A stretch of 64,000 nt of DNA from Clostridium yunnanense (GTDB lineage Bacteria > Bacillota > Clostridia > Clostridiales > Clostridiaceae): NCBI RefSeq assembly GCF_016595795.1, contig NZ_JAENHN010000002.1:120810-184809 (forward strand). Direction: 5' to 3'. The notes under the pieces were generated by a model. The model had not been told where the DNA came from, ran no database searches, and saw only the letters and a program-made list of their open reading frames with translations. Of the stretch, positions 1 through 8,187 are shown piece by piece (position 1 is the stretch's first letter; every line of letters starts with the position of its first letter). The position numbers were made by a program, and so were the translations under genes.

Positions 1-1091
1 GTTATATCAACAGGTAGTTTCTTTACTTCACAAGCTTTCCATTTAGCCATATCCATATAACTATTTTCTTTAGCTTGTACCCAAATATTTAAGCACTTAG
101 TCAAGAATGATGGCATTTTCTCAGGAATTTCTTTAGCTATTTTAAACTCTTCTTCAATCTTTTCTTGTCCTTCTTTGTAAGTCATTCTAAGAGTATTAGC
201 TTTCCACCAATTAAGCCTATCTTCTATATCGTCACCTTCATCAAGTTCTAATATATCAACATAATACGTATCATTTTCAATAGGTGTAGAAGGATTTAAA
301 AGTTGACTACAATATTTATACTCCTGTGTGTAGCAAGGATAATTAAGATCAGTTCCTGCCGTAGTAATTATCATTAGCAAACTTTCTTTAGTGTTCTGAC
401 CGTAACTAGCCATTGTGTAGAAATCATCGGTTGGATGCTGATGGTATTCGTCTATAATCATCAATGCCATGTTACCACCATCGTTTTTTTGTCCATCTTC
501 TTTAGATAGCGGTGTCATGGTACTTCCTGTTTTGATATGTAATATATAATCTCTAGTACATTTAAACTTTGTAGCGAGTGGAGATCCTTTTAACATTAAC
601 TTTGCTTCTTCAAACACAACCTTAGATTGCTTACGCTTAATACCAGCGCAACATATTTCATATACTTCGCCATTTCTCGTACTTCCACATGCTAATTCAT
701 ATAGTGCTATACCACTTTCCATCTGCGACTTAGCTTGTTTTCTTGCACATTCAATAAAACTTTTCTTAAATCTTCTTCTATCATTATCAACTCTACGCCA
801 ACCATAAATTTGACATATAAAAAACTTCTGCCATGTAGTCAGATCAATAGGCTTACCAGCTAATTCACCTTTTGAATGTCTCAAGTAAGTAAACCAATTT
901 ACTATTTTCTCTGCTTCCTCTTCATTCCAATAAAATTGAAAATCTTTGGTATTCTGTTTCTTTAAATCGTCCAAAAATCTTTGACACGCCCACTTATGTT
1001 TTTGGCAACTAATATAAACTTCATACTGACTTACATATAAATCCTGTAAACAGTTATTAGAATATTGTATTAACTCTTCAAGTATTGTCAT
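1..1091 (-). CDS. Phage terminase large subunit, TerL (partial)
   Basis: This is the ATPase-nuclease motor that packages phage DNA into proheads. Reading from the ATG at 1091 toward base 1 gives 363 codons with no stop, so the C-terminal nuclease half lies outside the window. The N-terminal ATPase part is visible: a Walker-A-like ARKQAKS at residues 116-122 and a Walker-B MALMIIDE at about 208-215, as in the Terminase_1 (YmfN) family. The start overlaps the terS stop by one base (TAATG), which suggests translational coupling. Packaging genes transcribed leftward place the structural genes beyond the left edge. Identification is firm; strategy (cos or pac) cannot be read here, though the neighbouring HNH gene favours cos. 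Confidence 0.93.
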   Translation of the reverse strand, partial: MTILEELIQYSNNCLQDLYVSQYEVYISCQKHKWACQRFLDDLKKQNTKDFQFYWNEEEAEKIVNWFTYLRHSKGELAGKPIDLTTWQKFFICQIYGWRRVDNDRRRFKKSFIECARKQAKSQMESGIALYELACGSTRNGEVYEICCAGIKRKQSKVVFEEAKLMLKGSPLATKFKCTRDYILHIKTGSTMTPLSKEDGQKNDGGNMALMIIDEYHQHPTDDFYTMASYGQNTKESLLMIITTAGTDLNYPCYTQEYKYCSQLLNPSTPIENDTYYVDILELDEGDDIEDRLNWWKANTLRMTYKEGQEKIEEEFKIAKEIPEKMPSFLTKCLNIWVQAKENSYMDMAKWKACEVKKLPVDI

Positions 1092-1576
1092 TAAATATCA
1101 CCAAATTCATCTGTAATATCTTTCTTGGTTTCATTCAATTTAATAGTTGCCATTTTTAAACGTGAGTCTATAGTTAAACCTAGAAGACTTGAATATCTTT
1201 TCATTTCATCAGAGTACTTTATTTGAATCTTAATTAATGGATTCTCAATTAGGTTTGTTGAGCCACCCTTATTTGTATATTCTATTGTTAGTGCTTGCCC
1301 TTTTAATTCTTTTGTAGCTTCTAGATAAGAACTGTAGGCATTACAATAAGCACCCAAATTGTTTAAATCTAGATTGCTAATAACACCAATATTTTTAAAT
1401 TGTTCCACTAACCTTTTCCATTCTTTTTTAGCTATATTATCTCTTAGCCAAGATGGAGTCTTTTCAAGTTGATCTGTAGCACATTCTATAATTTCTTCTT
1501 GTAATCTTTTTTCTGTTTGCTGGTTAACCGTTAAGTGTCCTTCTTGCATGGACAGTGGTTTTTTGGGTCTCGCCAT
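1091..1576 (-). CDS. Phage terminase small subunit, P27-type
   Basis: This is the DNA-recognition partner of TerL. The 161-residue protein begins with a basic stretch (MARPKKP) and contains the helical pattern around WKRLVEQFKNIGVISNLD and LGAYCNAYSSYLEA that is typical of P27-family small terminases. It has the usual family length. An AGGTAGGTGA ribosome site precedes the ATG. It lies directly upstream of terL and overlaps it by one base, with an HNH gene two genes upstream. The assignment rests on family pattern and context. Confidence 0.85.
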   Translation of the reverse strand: MARPKKPLSMQEGHLTVNQQTEKRLQEEIIECATDQLEKTPSWLRDNIAKKEWKRLVEQFKNIGVISNLDLNNLGAYCNAYSSYLEATKELKGQALTIEYTNKGGSTNLIENPLIKIQIKYSDEMKRYSSLLGLTIDSRLKMATIKLNETKKDITDEFGDI

Positions 1577-1742
1577 TGTATCACCTACCTTTCTAATTAA
1601 TAATTATTATCCCTTAAGCTTTAGTTTTTAGAATTTTGCGTTTTGAAATCTACACATAGGAATTTCAAGACTCAATGTAAAGTTTTCATACCCTCCCCCG
1701 TATTCTATCAGCCAAACATTTGTTCTATTTTGTTGCATAAAA

Positions 1743-1768
1743 AAAGACTAGACATAAATCTACTCTTC
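1743..1768 (-). terminator. Probable terminator before the terminase genes
   Basis: On the minus strand a short imperfect stem (TAGA/TCTA with flanking GA/TC) is followed by seven T residues. It overlaps the stop of the 47-residue gene at 1760. If real, the terminase genes need their own promoter in 1577-1740. I see no convincing sigma-A promoter there, which would fit recognition by the phage's own RNA polymerase (inference). Confidence 0.4.
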
Positions 1769-1903
1769 TAAACTCTCTTCTACTGCCTCTAATACACACA
1801 TAGCAACATCTATAAACTGTATAGCATTTACTACCTCTTTGCTATCAATATGCTTTGCTACATACTTCTTTAAAGCTTCACCCATTATTTTATTCTTATC
1901 CAT
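1760..1903 (-). CDS. Small phage protein, unknown function
   Basis: A 47-residue acidic helical protein. I place the start at the ATG at 1903 because AGGAG lies ten bases upstream. A longer reading from 1948 would overlap the HNH gene by 32 bases and has no ribosome site. It ends in EAVEESLEE. It sits between the HNH and terminase genes. No family is recognised. Confidence 0.55.
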   Translation of the reverse strand: MDKNKIMGEALKKYVAKHIDSKEVVNAIQFIDVAMCVLEAVEESLEE

Positions 1904-1916
1904 ATCCAACACTCTC

Positions 1917-2363
1917 CTATAATCCATATTCCTTTTCATATTCTTCAATCAACCTATATAGTATCTCTTGCATCTTTTCCTTATCCTTGTTGCTCTTCTT
2001 ATATATCCTATGTACCTTACTGTGACAGCTACTACATAAACAAATAAGATTATCTTCACTCAGCCTCAGTTCCCAATTATCTTTTATCTCTATAATATGA
2101 TGAACTGCTTCTACATAGCTTATAGCATCATCTCTTAGTAAGCATATTACACACATACCATTGAACTTACGTCTAACATATCCAGCTAAAGTAATCCATT
2201 CGTTGCTACTATAGAACTTCTGCTCATTTTTATCTTGTCTATCTTTAGCATACTGTTTATATCTTTCCTTCTTAACTTTATCCATGCAACCATTCTTACA
2301 CTCTTTTCCATACTCATACTTCTGTCCACACCTCGAGCATATATTAAAAATTGGCATAGTCAT
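1917..2363 (-). CDS. Phage HNH endonuclease next to terminase
   Basis: An HNH nuclease of up to 148 residues. An N-terminal zinc-ribbon-like segment (CSRCGxxYxxGKxC) is followed by the HNH core: CVIC, then VHHI with the catalytic histidines, EDNLICLC and CHSKVH. HNH proteins beside P27 terminases are needed for DNA packaging in several cos phages (established for HK97 gp74). The second in-frame ATG (2357) is better spaced from AGAAGGT than the first (2363), so the true protein may be two residues shorter. Confidence 0.88.
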   Translation of the reverse strand: MTMPIFNICSRCGQKYEYGKECKNGCMDKVKKERYKQYAKDRQDKNEQKFYSSNEWITLAGYVRRKFNGMCVICLLRDDAISYVEAVHHIIEIKDNWELRLSEDNLICLCSSCHSKVHRIYKKSNKDKEKMQEILYRLIEEYEKEYGL

Positions 2364-2384
2364 TACCTTCTAACTCAAGTATTT

Positions 2385-3059
2385 TTACGCAAAATAATAA
2401 CAGGAGCTTTTTACACTCCTGTTCTTTGGCTTTAAGTTTGTTTTTGTAATTATATTAGCAATAATACTTATGATTATGTCTTTTATAAAACTCAAAATAG
2501 AATTTTTATAATTAAGCTTTATGTATTTCATCATCCTTAATAAAATAGATTTTAACGTACTAATTTCTTTCTTTTCAAATAGGATATTAATTAATAAGTC
2601 ATTCTCTCGCATCTTTACTTGAGAAAACAATTCTTCAATTGTTACTTCATTAACTAATTCTACCAACTCTCTAAAGAAATCATCTTCATTTGAAATGTTG
2701 CCCTCAATTATACTGAATCTGCTAAGAAATAATATTTTACTTCTACAAGCCACCCTGTTATCAATGTCATCCTTAAATTTTTTGGATTCTATTATTTCAT
2801 AAGCAATCTTTCTAAGCCTAAAATCAACTTCTACTTTTTTCAATCTTGATGTATTAAGCTTGTATCCAAGTTTTTTTGATAAAGTTTTGATATTATTTTT
2901 CTCGATATCGCCCTTTATCTCCTCGATTTTTTTTGATACTAATTCGCTAATTTCCTCTTTAAAATCTGAAACATACAATTCACCGCATATACCTGCAGCA
3001 TTCATTATTGCTTGAGCAATTTTACTCGAGTTAAATATAATTGATTTCTTCTCTTCCAT
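2385..3059 (-). CDS. Unknown prophage protein with hydrophobic C-terminus
   Basis: A 224-residue protein starting at the ATG after AGGAGGCTTAGTG; one codon upstream is an in-frame GTG. Residues 1-190 are charged and helical. Near the C-terminus is one strongly hydrophobic segment (FIKDIIISIIANIIT), so membrane attachment is likely. A hairpin that looks like a terminator overlaps the last codons. It belongs to a run of individually terminated genes between the nuclease genes, the usual arrangement of accessory (moron) genes. No family recognised. Confidence 0.65.
   Translation of the reverse strand: MEEKKSIIFNSSKIAQAIMNAAGICGELYVSDFKEEISELVSKKIEEIKGDIEKNNIKTLSKKLGYKLNTSRLKKVEVDFRLRKIAYEIIESKKFKDDIDNRVACRSKILFLSRFSIIEGNISNEDDFFRELVELVNEVTIEELFSQVKMRENDLLINILFEKKEISTLKSILLRMMKYIKLNYKNSILSFIKDIIISIIANIITKTNLKPKNRSVKSSCYYFA
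2394..2423 (-). terminator. Terminator overlapping the 3' end of the 224-residue gene
   Basis: A perfect eight-base stem, AACAGGAG/CTCCTGTT, is followed on the minus strand by TTATTATTTT. The stem lies inside the last codons, so the protein end and the terminator share sequence. Confidence 0.6.
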
Positions 3060-3124
3060 CACTAAGCCTCCTGCCTTTGGAATCTTAACTCAATTATATC
3101 AAACTACTTAAACCTTCACAAATA

Positions 3125-3157
3125 AAAAAAGACTATCTATTACGATAGTCTAAAATT
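3125..3157 (-). terminator. Terminator of the 208-residue membrane gene
   Basis: The minus strand reads GACTAT-C-GTAATA-G-ATAGTC and then a run of T. It lies just past the stop at 3172. Confidence 0.75.
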
Positions 3158-3171
3158 CCAGCTTAACCCCA

Positions 3172-3798
3172 TTATTTCTTTTTTACTCTGCTACCAACAT
3201 ACTTAATTGCCTTAAATATACCTTTAGCAATAAATAGCGGATATACATTAATATCCACATTCCAGTTTCCATTTGTTTGACTATAGTCTTTTTTATATTC
3301 TATTGGCTTTTTTGATTGTTCAACAGTAATAGCTACTTCTTCACTTACGGAATTATGTAAATTTATATTGATTTTATCTTCTAACTCTTTAAGGCAGTCT
3401 ATACAAATAAAACACATATTTTTTCTGTAGCTTATTCTTAATTCAAGCTTAACTAAAGCAATCAAACCAAAAAATACGATAATAATAATAGCACATATAT
3501 AAAACATTAATATCTCGTCACTTATTTTATTAGCAATTAGAGTCTCTATTGTCACTAGAAGAGCAACTATAGGAATTATCAAGCCATTAATAATATTTAA
3601 ACTTGATTCACTCTCTTTTAATAAACCATGAACTCTAACTTTTTCGTTTGCAATATTATTTTTACTTTTATTAAGATCACCCTGCACTATAAAATCTTCT
3701 TTATATTTCTTAGCAATTTCATCGAAAGCACTACTTACTGCATCATCGTTCGTTTTCTTATATTCATTAAAGGCATCTAAATATTTGTTTTTTTTCAT
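3172..3798 (-). CDS. Two-transmembrane-segment prophage protein
   Basis: A 208-residue protein starting at the ATG at 3798, nine bases after GAGGTG. About 75 hydrophilic N-terminal residues are followed by two adjacent membrane segments (around NIINGLIIPIVALLVTI and ILMFYICAIIIIVFFGLIAL) and a cytoplasmic C-terminal helix. The architecture resembles 2TM effector proteins such as SLATT proteins, but I see no sequence motif that proves it. The next gene upstream has the same layout. Each has its own downstream region, which suggests accessory genes. Confidence 0.65.
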   Translation of the reverse strand: MKKNKYLDAFNEYKKTNDDAVSSAFDEIAKKYKEDFIVQGDLNKSKNNIANEKVRVHGLLKESESSLNIINGLIIPIVALLVTIETLIANKISDEILMFYICAIIIIVFFGLIALVKLELRISYRKNMCFICIDCLKELEDKININLHNSVSEEVAITVEQSKKPIEYKKDYSQTNGNWNVDINVYPLFIAKGIFKAIKYVGSRVKKK

Positions 3799-3848
3799 TA
3801 TGTTTATCACCTCACCACCTCATATTCTACATATTAAGGCAAATTCCT

Positions 3849-4430
3849 TCATCTATCATTTTTCTTCTTAAATAGTCTCATAAAAAAATTATTTTTGTCA
3901 TCGAGAGTAGCTGCTATTTCTTTTTGTACATCATTATCTGATTTATATTCTTCATAAAGCTGATTCACTATCCCTAAGCATAAATTATAATAAGTAAGAA
4001 GATTACAATATTTACGGTGATCCAACTTAATTCCAAGCATGTATGCATAAAATACTATAACTAAATATACAAAATTAAATATCAAAGTAATAGGATCGCT
4101 AAGTTTGGATGCGTTTATTATAAATGTACCTGCAAAAGAAAATATAGATACCATTATTGGTATAATAAAATTATAGTTTCTTTTTTCAGAACCATATAAA
4201 TTAGATTGTAATATTATTATTGTTCTTTTAAAAATTTCATCATCAACTAAAATTCTTTTATAGTTATCATATATTGCATTATAAACTTGATCTTCAAATT
4301 TACTCTTATTTATATTCTTTAAGTCAAATACAACTCTTTGCCCAAAGTTGATATTAATTAAATTATTATAATCCTTAAAGGCTCTATAATAGTTATACCA
4401 AAGAGTAATTTTTTTTATTTTAAGAAACAT
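3849..4430 (-). CDS. Second two-transmembrane-segment prophage protein
   Basis: A 193-residue protein with about 95 N-terminal residues, two membrane segments (around FIIPIMVSIFSFAGTFII and LIFNFVYLVIVFYAYMLGI) and a C-terminal helical tail ending in basic residues. A GAGGTGATAGT ribosome site precedes the ATG. It is similar in plan to the gene at 3172 without obvious sequence identity. No family recognised. A superinfection or defence role is possible but only inferred. Confidence 0.65.
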   Translation of the reverse strand: MFLKIKKITLWYNYYRAFKDYNNLININFGQRVVFDLKNINKSKFEDQVYNAIYDNYKRILVDDEIFKRTIIILQSNLYGSEKRNYNFIIPIMVSIFSFAGTFIINASKLSDPITLIFNFVYLVIVFYAYMLGIKLDHRKYCNLLTYYNLCLGIVNQLYEEYKSDNDVQKEIAATLDDKNNFFMRLFKKKNDR

Positions 4431-4507
4431 ACTATCACCTCAATATGCTTATTCTACATATTAAGATAATTTCCTTTTGTATTATAATCAACACTGTTTT
4501 TACACAA

Positions 4508-4538
4508 TAAAAAAGGACACAGTTAAGTATCCTTTAAT
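4508..4538 (-). terminator. Terminator of the 181-residue gene
   Basis: The minus strand holds a nine-base stem AAAGGATAC/GTGTCCTTT (one G-T pair), loop TTAACT, then a T run. Confidence 0.75.
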
Positions 4539-5083
4539 TAAAATTGTTTATTTATAATATTTATAACCCTGTTATGATAAGCCATATCTTCTTCTTCAGC
4601 ATCAAATACTACTTTTCTATCTATTGTGAATTCATTTAGCCAAGTATAATCAACATTATCAGTCCATGTAACCAAAAATATTTTATGTACGGTTTTTCTT
4701 ATAAGATCATTTATTATTTCTCTTCTAGTATTATCATTTTTTCTACAAATAGAGTCTACTGGATATAAAATTGAAATGTTGTATCTAGCTCCAGTTTCCC
4801 ATGATGCTTTATTTATGCTATCGAAATACATATTTAAGTTACCACTTTTGTACAGTTTTTTTGTTTTTATATCCACATCATTATTGTCTATGAATTCATT
4901 TATATTGTCTATAGCGTTAGCTCTAAAAAGAACTTTTACACCCTTGTCTAAAAATGAATTTATTACTCTTAAAACTTCTCTATGCTTTTCATTTTGATGG
5001 GTACCACTAATAAACATGATTTTTTCATTTTCATTTCTTAAGAACAATTCAATTTGTTGTCTTAAATTTTCTCTATTATTCAT
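4538..5083 (-). CDS. Unknown prophage protein
   Basis: A 181-residue soluble protein. I choose the ATG at 5083 because AGAGGTGATTGT precedes it directly; a reading from 5134 lacks a ribosome site. The first half alternates strands and helices (IMFISGTHQN, GVKVLFRANAID, RYNISILYP), giving an alpha/beta look. No catalytic motif is recognised. It has its own terminator downstream and sits with the two membrane proteins in the accessory-gene cassette. Confidence 0.6.
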   Translation of the reverse strand: MNNRENLRQQIELFLRNENEKIMFISGTHQNEKHREVLRVINSFLDKGVKVLFRANAIDNINEFIDNNDVDIKTKKLYKSGNLNMYFDSINKASWETGARYNISILYPVDSICRKNDNTRREIINDLIRKTVHKIFLVTWTDNVDYTWLNEFTIDRKVVFDAEEEDMAYHNRVINIINKQF

Positions 5084-5166
5084 ACAATCACCTCTCATAA
5101 ACATATTTCTACATTTGCAAGAGTTTTCCTTCACGTTTCATTCGACACAAATAAATTAAATGAAAT

Positions 5167-5604
5167 CTATCCTATCAAACCTTCACTTTTCCTATACTTA
5201 TACTCAGCTTCCACTGAAGCAAAAGTTCCATCTAGGCTATATGTAATCATCCAATCCATCATACTTTCTTTAAACTCTTCCATATCTTTATAAAAATCTT
5301 TGTCTGCATATAAATTATAAGCATTCTCCCAATAATCCATATCATTATCATACTTAGTTTTAATCTCGTCTATAGTCATGTCCCATGCGTTTCTATTAAC
5401 AATAAAGCTATTCTCTAGTTCTTCTGCAAGCATATTTACAAAGAAATCAATTTTGTATCCTTCGATATCTCCTACAATCAATCTAACCTTACTAATCAAA
5501 TCACCATAATCCAGTCTTTCAGACTGTCCACAAATTTTCTTTAATCTATCATGTGCTTCTTCGTGCTCTCTATCTATTCTATCCATCATTTTAATAAAAC
5601 TCAT
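5167..5604 (-). CDS. Unknown acidic prophage protein
   Basis: A 145-residue, helix-rich, aromatic and acidic protein (for example DYWENAYNLYADKDFYKDMEE). AAAGGTGGG precedes the ATG. It is 27 bases downstream of the 137-residue gene, so the two are probably co-transcribed. No family recognised. Confidence 0.6.
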   Translation of the reverse strand: MSFIKMMDRIDREHEEAHDRLKKICGQSERLDYGDLISKVRLIVGDIEGYKIDFFVNMLAEELENSFIVNRNAWDMTIDEIKTKYDNDMDYWENAYNLYADKDFYKDMEEFKESMMDWMITYSLDGTFASVEAEYKYRKSEGLIG

Positions 5605-5631
5605 TTTATAATTCCCACCTTTAATTTATTA

Positions 5632-6045
5632 TTATTTTCTACAGTATCTCGGATTAACTTCCCTGAGAAACTCTTCTGTATTAATATTACTTTCTTTTAT
5701 TGTTTGTTGAATAATATCCTTAATATCAGTTAAGCAAGTAGATTGCTTTTGTGCATCACTTTCATTTGCTTTAAACTCCATAACCATTTGTTTTAAGCAA
5801 CTATAAATGTGATTAAATTCTATAATATCAACCAGCACACTACTGCCATTCTTTACTGCAGATATGTATTTCTTATAGCTTTTTAGTTCATCTTCACTAT
5901 AATTCTCTAGCACAAACATTCTCCTACCTGTAGTTTCATCAACTTCTATATGTACTCTATTGAGATCACTATTACATCTGCATATAGCAAAACATAGTGA
6001 GCTTGTATTGATCGTTACAATATCCTTTTTATAATTAAATTGCAT
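5632..6045 (-). CDS. Unknown prophage protein
   Basis: A 137-residue protein with a strong ribosome site (AGGAGGGGGCAGG). The first half looks like beta strands (DIVTINTSSLCFAIC, RVHIEVDETTGRRMFVLE), the rest helical. It forms a likely two-gene unit with the 145-residue gene. No family recognised. Confidence 0.6.
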   Translation of the reverse strand: MQFNYKKDIVTINTSSLCFAICRCNSDLNRVHIEVDETTGRRMFVLENYSEDELKSYKKYISAVKNGSSVLVDIIEFNHIYSCLKQMVMEFKANESDAQKQSTCLTDIKDIIQQTIKESNINTEEFLREVNPRYCRK

Positions 6046-6081
6046 TCTCCTGCCCCCTCCTGTTTATTATTTTTGAGCATG

Positions 6082-6108
6082 AAAAAAGAGCCACTTAATA
6101 GTGACTCT
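6082..6108 (-). terminator. Terminator of the 119-residue gene
   Basis: On the minus strand AGAGTCACT pairs with AGTGGCTCT (one G-T pair) and is followed by six T residues. It is 20 bases past the stop at 6128. Confidence 0.8.
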
Positions 6109-6127
6109 ACAATTTGCTTTATTAACA

Positions 6128-6487
6128 CTAAATGTATCCTAGGATTTTTTCTTCTTTTCCCTTTATACTAACCTTTACTTCTAAACTATCAATAATAATT
6201 TCCCTATTAAAGTTCCATTGATAAAAACCTTTCATTTCCTCGCCAGAATATAACCAACCTTTATGGTCTACCCACTGTCCATATCCTAGTGAATTCACTT
6301 CATCTTCGTATTTATTGTCTTTTAACTTAAATTTAAATGATAAATTACTTATAGCATCGGAAGTACTGTTGTTTAATTCAAAAAACACTTTAAAATTATC
6401 TTTTGAATATTCTATGTTCTTTAGTTTAAATTCCACACCATCTTTTGATATTATTCCTTTTAACTCTTGATCAGATATCTTTTCCAT
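6128..6487 (-). CDS. Unknown beta-rich prophage protein
   Basis: A 119-residue protein. The ATG at 6487 is preferred; a GTG three codons upstream sits too close to GGAGGAG. Alternating strands (VEFKLKNIEYSKDNFKVFFEL, LEVKVSIKGKEEKIL) suggest an immunoglobulin-like or FxLYD-like beta sandwich. It stands alone between a terminator and the repeat cluster at 6571-6806. No family assignment. Confidence 0.55.
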   Translation of the reverse strand: MEKISDQELKGIISKDGVEFKLKNIEYSKDNFKVFFELNNSTSDAISNLSFKFKLKDNKYEDEVNSLGYGQWVDHKGWLYSGEEMKGFYQWNFNREIIIDSLEVKVSIKGKEEKILGYI

Positions 6488-6570
6488 TCCAAACACTCTC
6501 CTCCATATTTATTTACCTATATATTCCACAAAGGAACTTAAATTCCTTCCAATAATTACAAATTAGTGTT

Positions 6571-6806
6571 CAAATACATTGTCTACTCAAAGATTAGCAT
6601 TCAAATACATTGTGATCCTGAAATTACATCTATATATAGTATACAAACATCACCGATACACTATATATTCTTTTAATCTCATTATTACAATGTACTTTAA
6701 TCCCAAAATCCTGCTTACCATGTATTTGAGTGCTAAAAATTCTGCTACACTATGTATTTGAATCCTAAAATTAATTACACTATGTATTCTAGTACTAAAT
6801 TTTATG
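6571..6806 (+). repeat. Two blocks of ~30-base repeats in opposite orientation
   Basis: The left block has CAAATACATTGT at 6571-6582 and 6602-6613, 31 bases apart. The right block has the reverse orientation (ATGTATTTGA-type cores) with ATG positions at 6690, 6720, 6752 and 6782, so steps of 30, 32 and 30, plus a degenerate copy at 6658. Units also share TAAAA about 15 bases after the core. The blocks lie in the 300-base gap next to the GIY-YIG gene. They could be iterons, operators or a structured 3' region. They are not a CRISPR array because only the ~12-base core is conserved. Confidence 0.75.
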
Positions 6807-6808
6807 TA

Positions 6809-7423
6809 CTAAGCAGTTTCATTAAACCAATCTGGTCTTACTGGTCTTATATGACTCCACTTACCTTTACCTATTTGAGAAATGTAATTTCTCTTTATAA
6901 CACCATTTATTAACTCTTCAATTTCTCTATTCTCGTATCCATTATCTTTAAGCCAAATAATATTGGCAATCAGTACTTCGTCATTTTTACAGTTAGGATT
7001 TTTACTACCTGCATTAGCTTTACGTCTCTTTTCAGTTGTCTCAGCCGATGGACTTGTACTATGCTTAGTGATTTTAGTTATTCTATTACAACAAGTATCT
7101 TTATACATATCAAAATAAAACTGTTCCAGAACCTCTAAAGCTTGTTGAACGGCTAGTCTTTCTTCATCAGCTCCATTCAAGTATGTACTATTGTTTTCAG
7201 AAAAATGAAGCACTTCAAAACTTAGTTCCCCTATGTTATACATCTTCTGTAATATGTCCTTATTAGTTCCTTCATATTTACCACGTTTAAGCATGTAAAG
7301 ATGTGATTGTAGTCTATCATTTAACATTCCTGATCCAACATATAGCACTTTTCCATTGGCCACTAAAGCATAAACTCCTAGGCCATAGATATTTCCTTTT
7401 ACTGACTTCAATAAATTTTTCAT
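6809..7423 (-). CDS. GIY-YIG endonuclease (homing type)
   Basis: A 204-residue protein. The GIY-YIG core is at the N-terminus: GLGVYALVANGKVLYVGSG at about residues 14-32 (GVY and YVG as the paired motifs), then the arginine in DRLQSH and a glutamate in the helix LEVLEQFYFD. The C-terminal part (KRRKANAGSKNP and a helix-turn-helix-like NREIEELINGVIKRNYISQI) is typical of DNA-binding tails of phage homing nucleases. It is free-standing here, with no intron detected. AAAGGATTAAATT precedes the ATG. Directly downstream is the inverted 30-base repeat cluster. Confidence 0.85.
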   Translation of the reverse strand: MKNLLKSVKGNIYGLGVYALVANGKVLYVGSGMLNDRLQSHLYMLKRGKYEGTNKDILQKMYNIGELSFEVLHFSENNSTYLNGADEERLAVQQALEVLEQFYFDMYKDTCCNRITKITKHSTSPSAETTEKRRKANAGSKNPNCKNDEVLIANIIWLKDNGYENREIEELINGVIKRNYISQIGKGKWSHIRPVRPDWFNETA

Positions 7424-7483
7424 AATTTAATCCTTTCTTTTACATCTAGTTTTAAGATTACTAGCAACTTAATATTTTTTAAT

Positions 7484-7510
7484 AAAAAAGAAGCTTATTT
7501 TCTAAGCTCC
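7484..7510 (-). terminator. Terminator overlapping the coiled-coil gene
   Basis: GGAGCTTA pairs with TAAGCTTC on the minus strand and is followed by six T residues. The stem includes the final codons of the gene at 7495. Confidence 0.7.
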
Positions 7511-7716
7511 TCCTCGATTTCATCTAATTTTTCTAAAATGCCATCAGCAAATTCCAAATTTATCTTATTAAGGTCGTTCTCCAATTCTCCAAGCAACCTT
7601 TGCATATTACTTAACCCTTCTTTAATTTGCTCTTTCCTATCCTTTTCTTTTAAATAAATAACCGTAAAGAACATGACATTTAGTGTAATACTCATTGCTA
7701 ACCATGAATAAATCAT
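7495..7716 (-). CDS. Small membrane protein with coiled coil
   Basis: A 73-residue protein. The ATG at 7716 follows GGAGGGTGATCAT, so an upstream reading to 7731 is rejected. One N-terminal membrane segment (YSWLAMSITLNVMFFTVIYL) is followed by a charged helix (LSNMQRLLGELENDLNKI) likely to form a coiled coil. Phage genes of this kind are often holin accessory or membrane-exclusion proteins; function is unknown here. Confidence 0.6.
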   Translation of the reverse strand: MIYSWLAMSITLNVMFFTVIYLKEKDRKEQIKEGLSNMQRLLGELENDLNKINLEFADGILEKLDEIEEELRK

Positions 7717-7941
7717 ATGATCACCCTCCAATTTTTATTTAATTCGTATCGTTATCGTTGCATAACAATATCGTGCTTCTGCAATACCTCTATATCCCCT
7801 TAGAGAATAAAAAGCCCTGATATTTGTAAACTATCCCCGCCTACATTTATTAACATATTATTAATAATTTAATTATTGTATTTCTTTTTTCTATGTAATA
7901 TAATAAAATTGATAAAATATAAAATAAATTTCTAAAAAGTA

Positions 7942-7970
7942 TTTACATACCCAATAAGGTCTGATATAAT
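7942..7970 (+). promoter_or_regulatory. Plus-strand sigma-A-type promoter, antisense to phage genes
   Basis: TTTACA at 7942-7947, a 17-base spacer, TATAAT at 7965-7970. It points rightward, against the 46- and 97-residue genes on the minus strand. No plus-strand gene follows. The preceding 200 bases are AT-rich and I see nothing else in them. Confidence 0.5.
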
Positions 7971-7996
7971 AGAAGTATAGAGATATTTAAGCAAAA

Positions 7997-8021
7997 GAAA
8001 AAGGATACAATTGTACCCTTT
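7997..8021 (-). terminator. Terminator of the 46-residue gene
   Basis: AAAGGGTAC pairs with GTATCCTTT on the minus strand (loop AATT) and is followed by TTCTTTT. It touches the stop codon at 8020. Confidence 0.7.
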
Positions 8022-8160
8022 ACGCTGCTATCGAAAACCTATCTTTTATATGGTAAAACATCTTTATAAATTGTTTATTATGAGCAACCACATTCTTAGC
8101 TTCCGCATATCTTTTATACTGTTCTACCAATTCAAACTGAATCTTATCGACTCTATCCAT
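8020..8160 (-). CDS. Small helical prophage protein
   Basis: A 46-residue protein (MDRVDKIQFELVEQYKRYAE at the start, RFSIAA at the end). GAGGAATAAT precedes the ATG at 8160. A terminator follows immediately, which supports a real gene. It lies 27 bases downstream of the 97-residue gene and is probably its operon partner. No family recognised. Confidence 0.6.
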   Translation of the reverse strand: MDRVDKIQFELVEQYKRYAEAKNVVAHNKQFIKMFYHIKDRFSIAA

Positions 8161-8187
8161 ATTATTCCTCATAATCCATGTATTAAT

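Noticed and set aside
1620..1740. 36-codon frame between the small gene and terS
   Set aside because: No ribosome site, starts inside the T-run of a terminator.
6571..6806. CRISPR array
   Set aside because: Only a 10-12-base core is conserved, units change orientation, and there are no spacers or cas genes.
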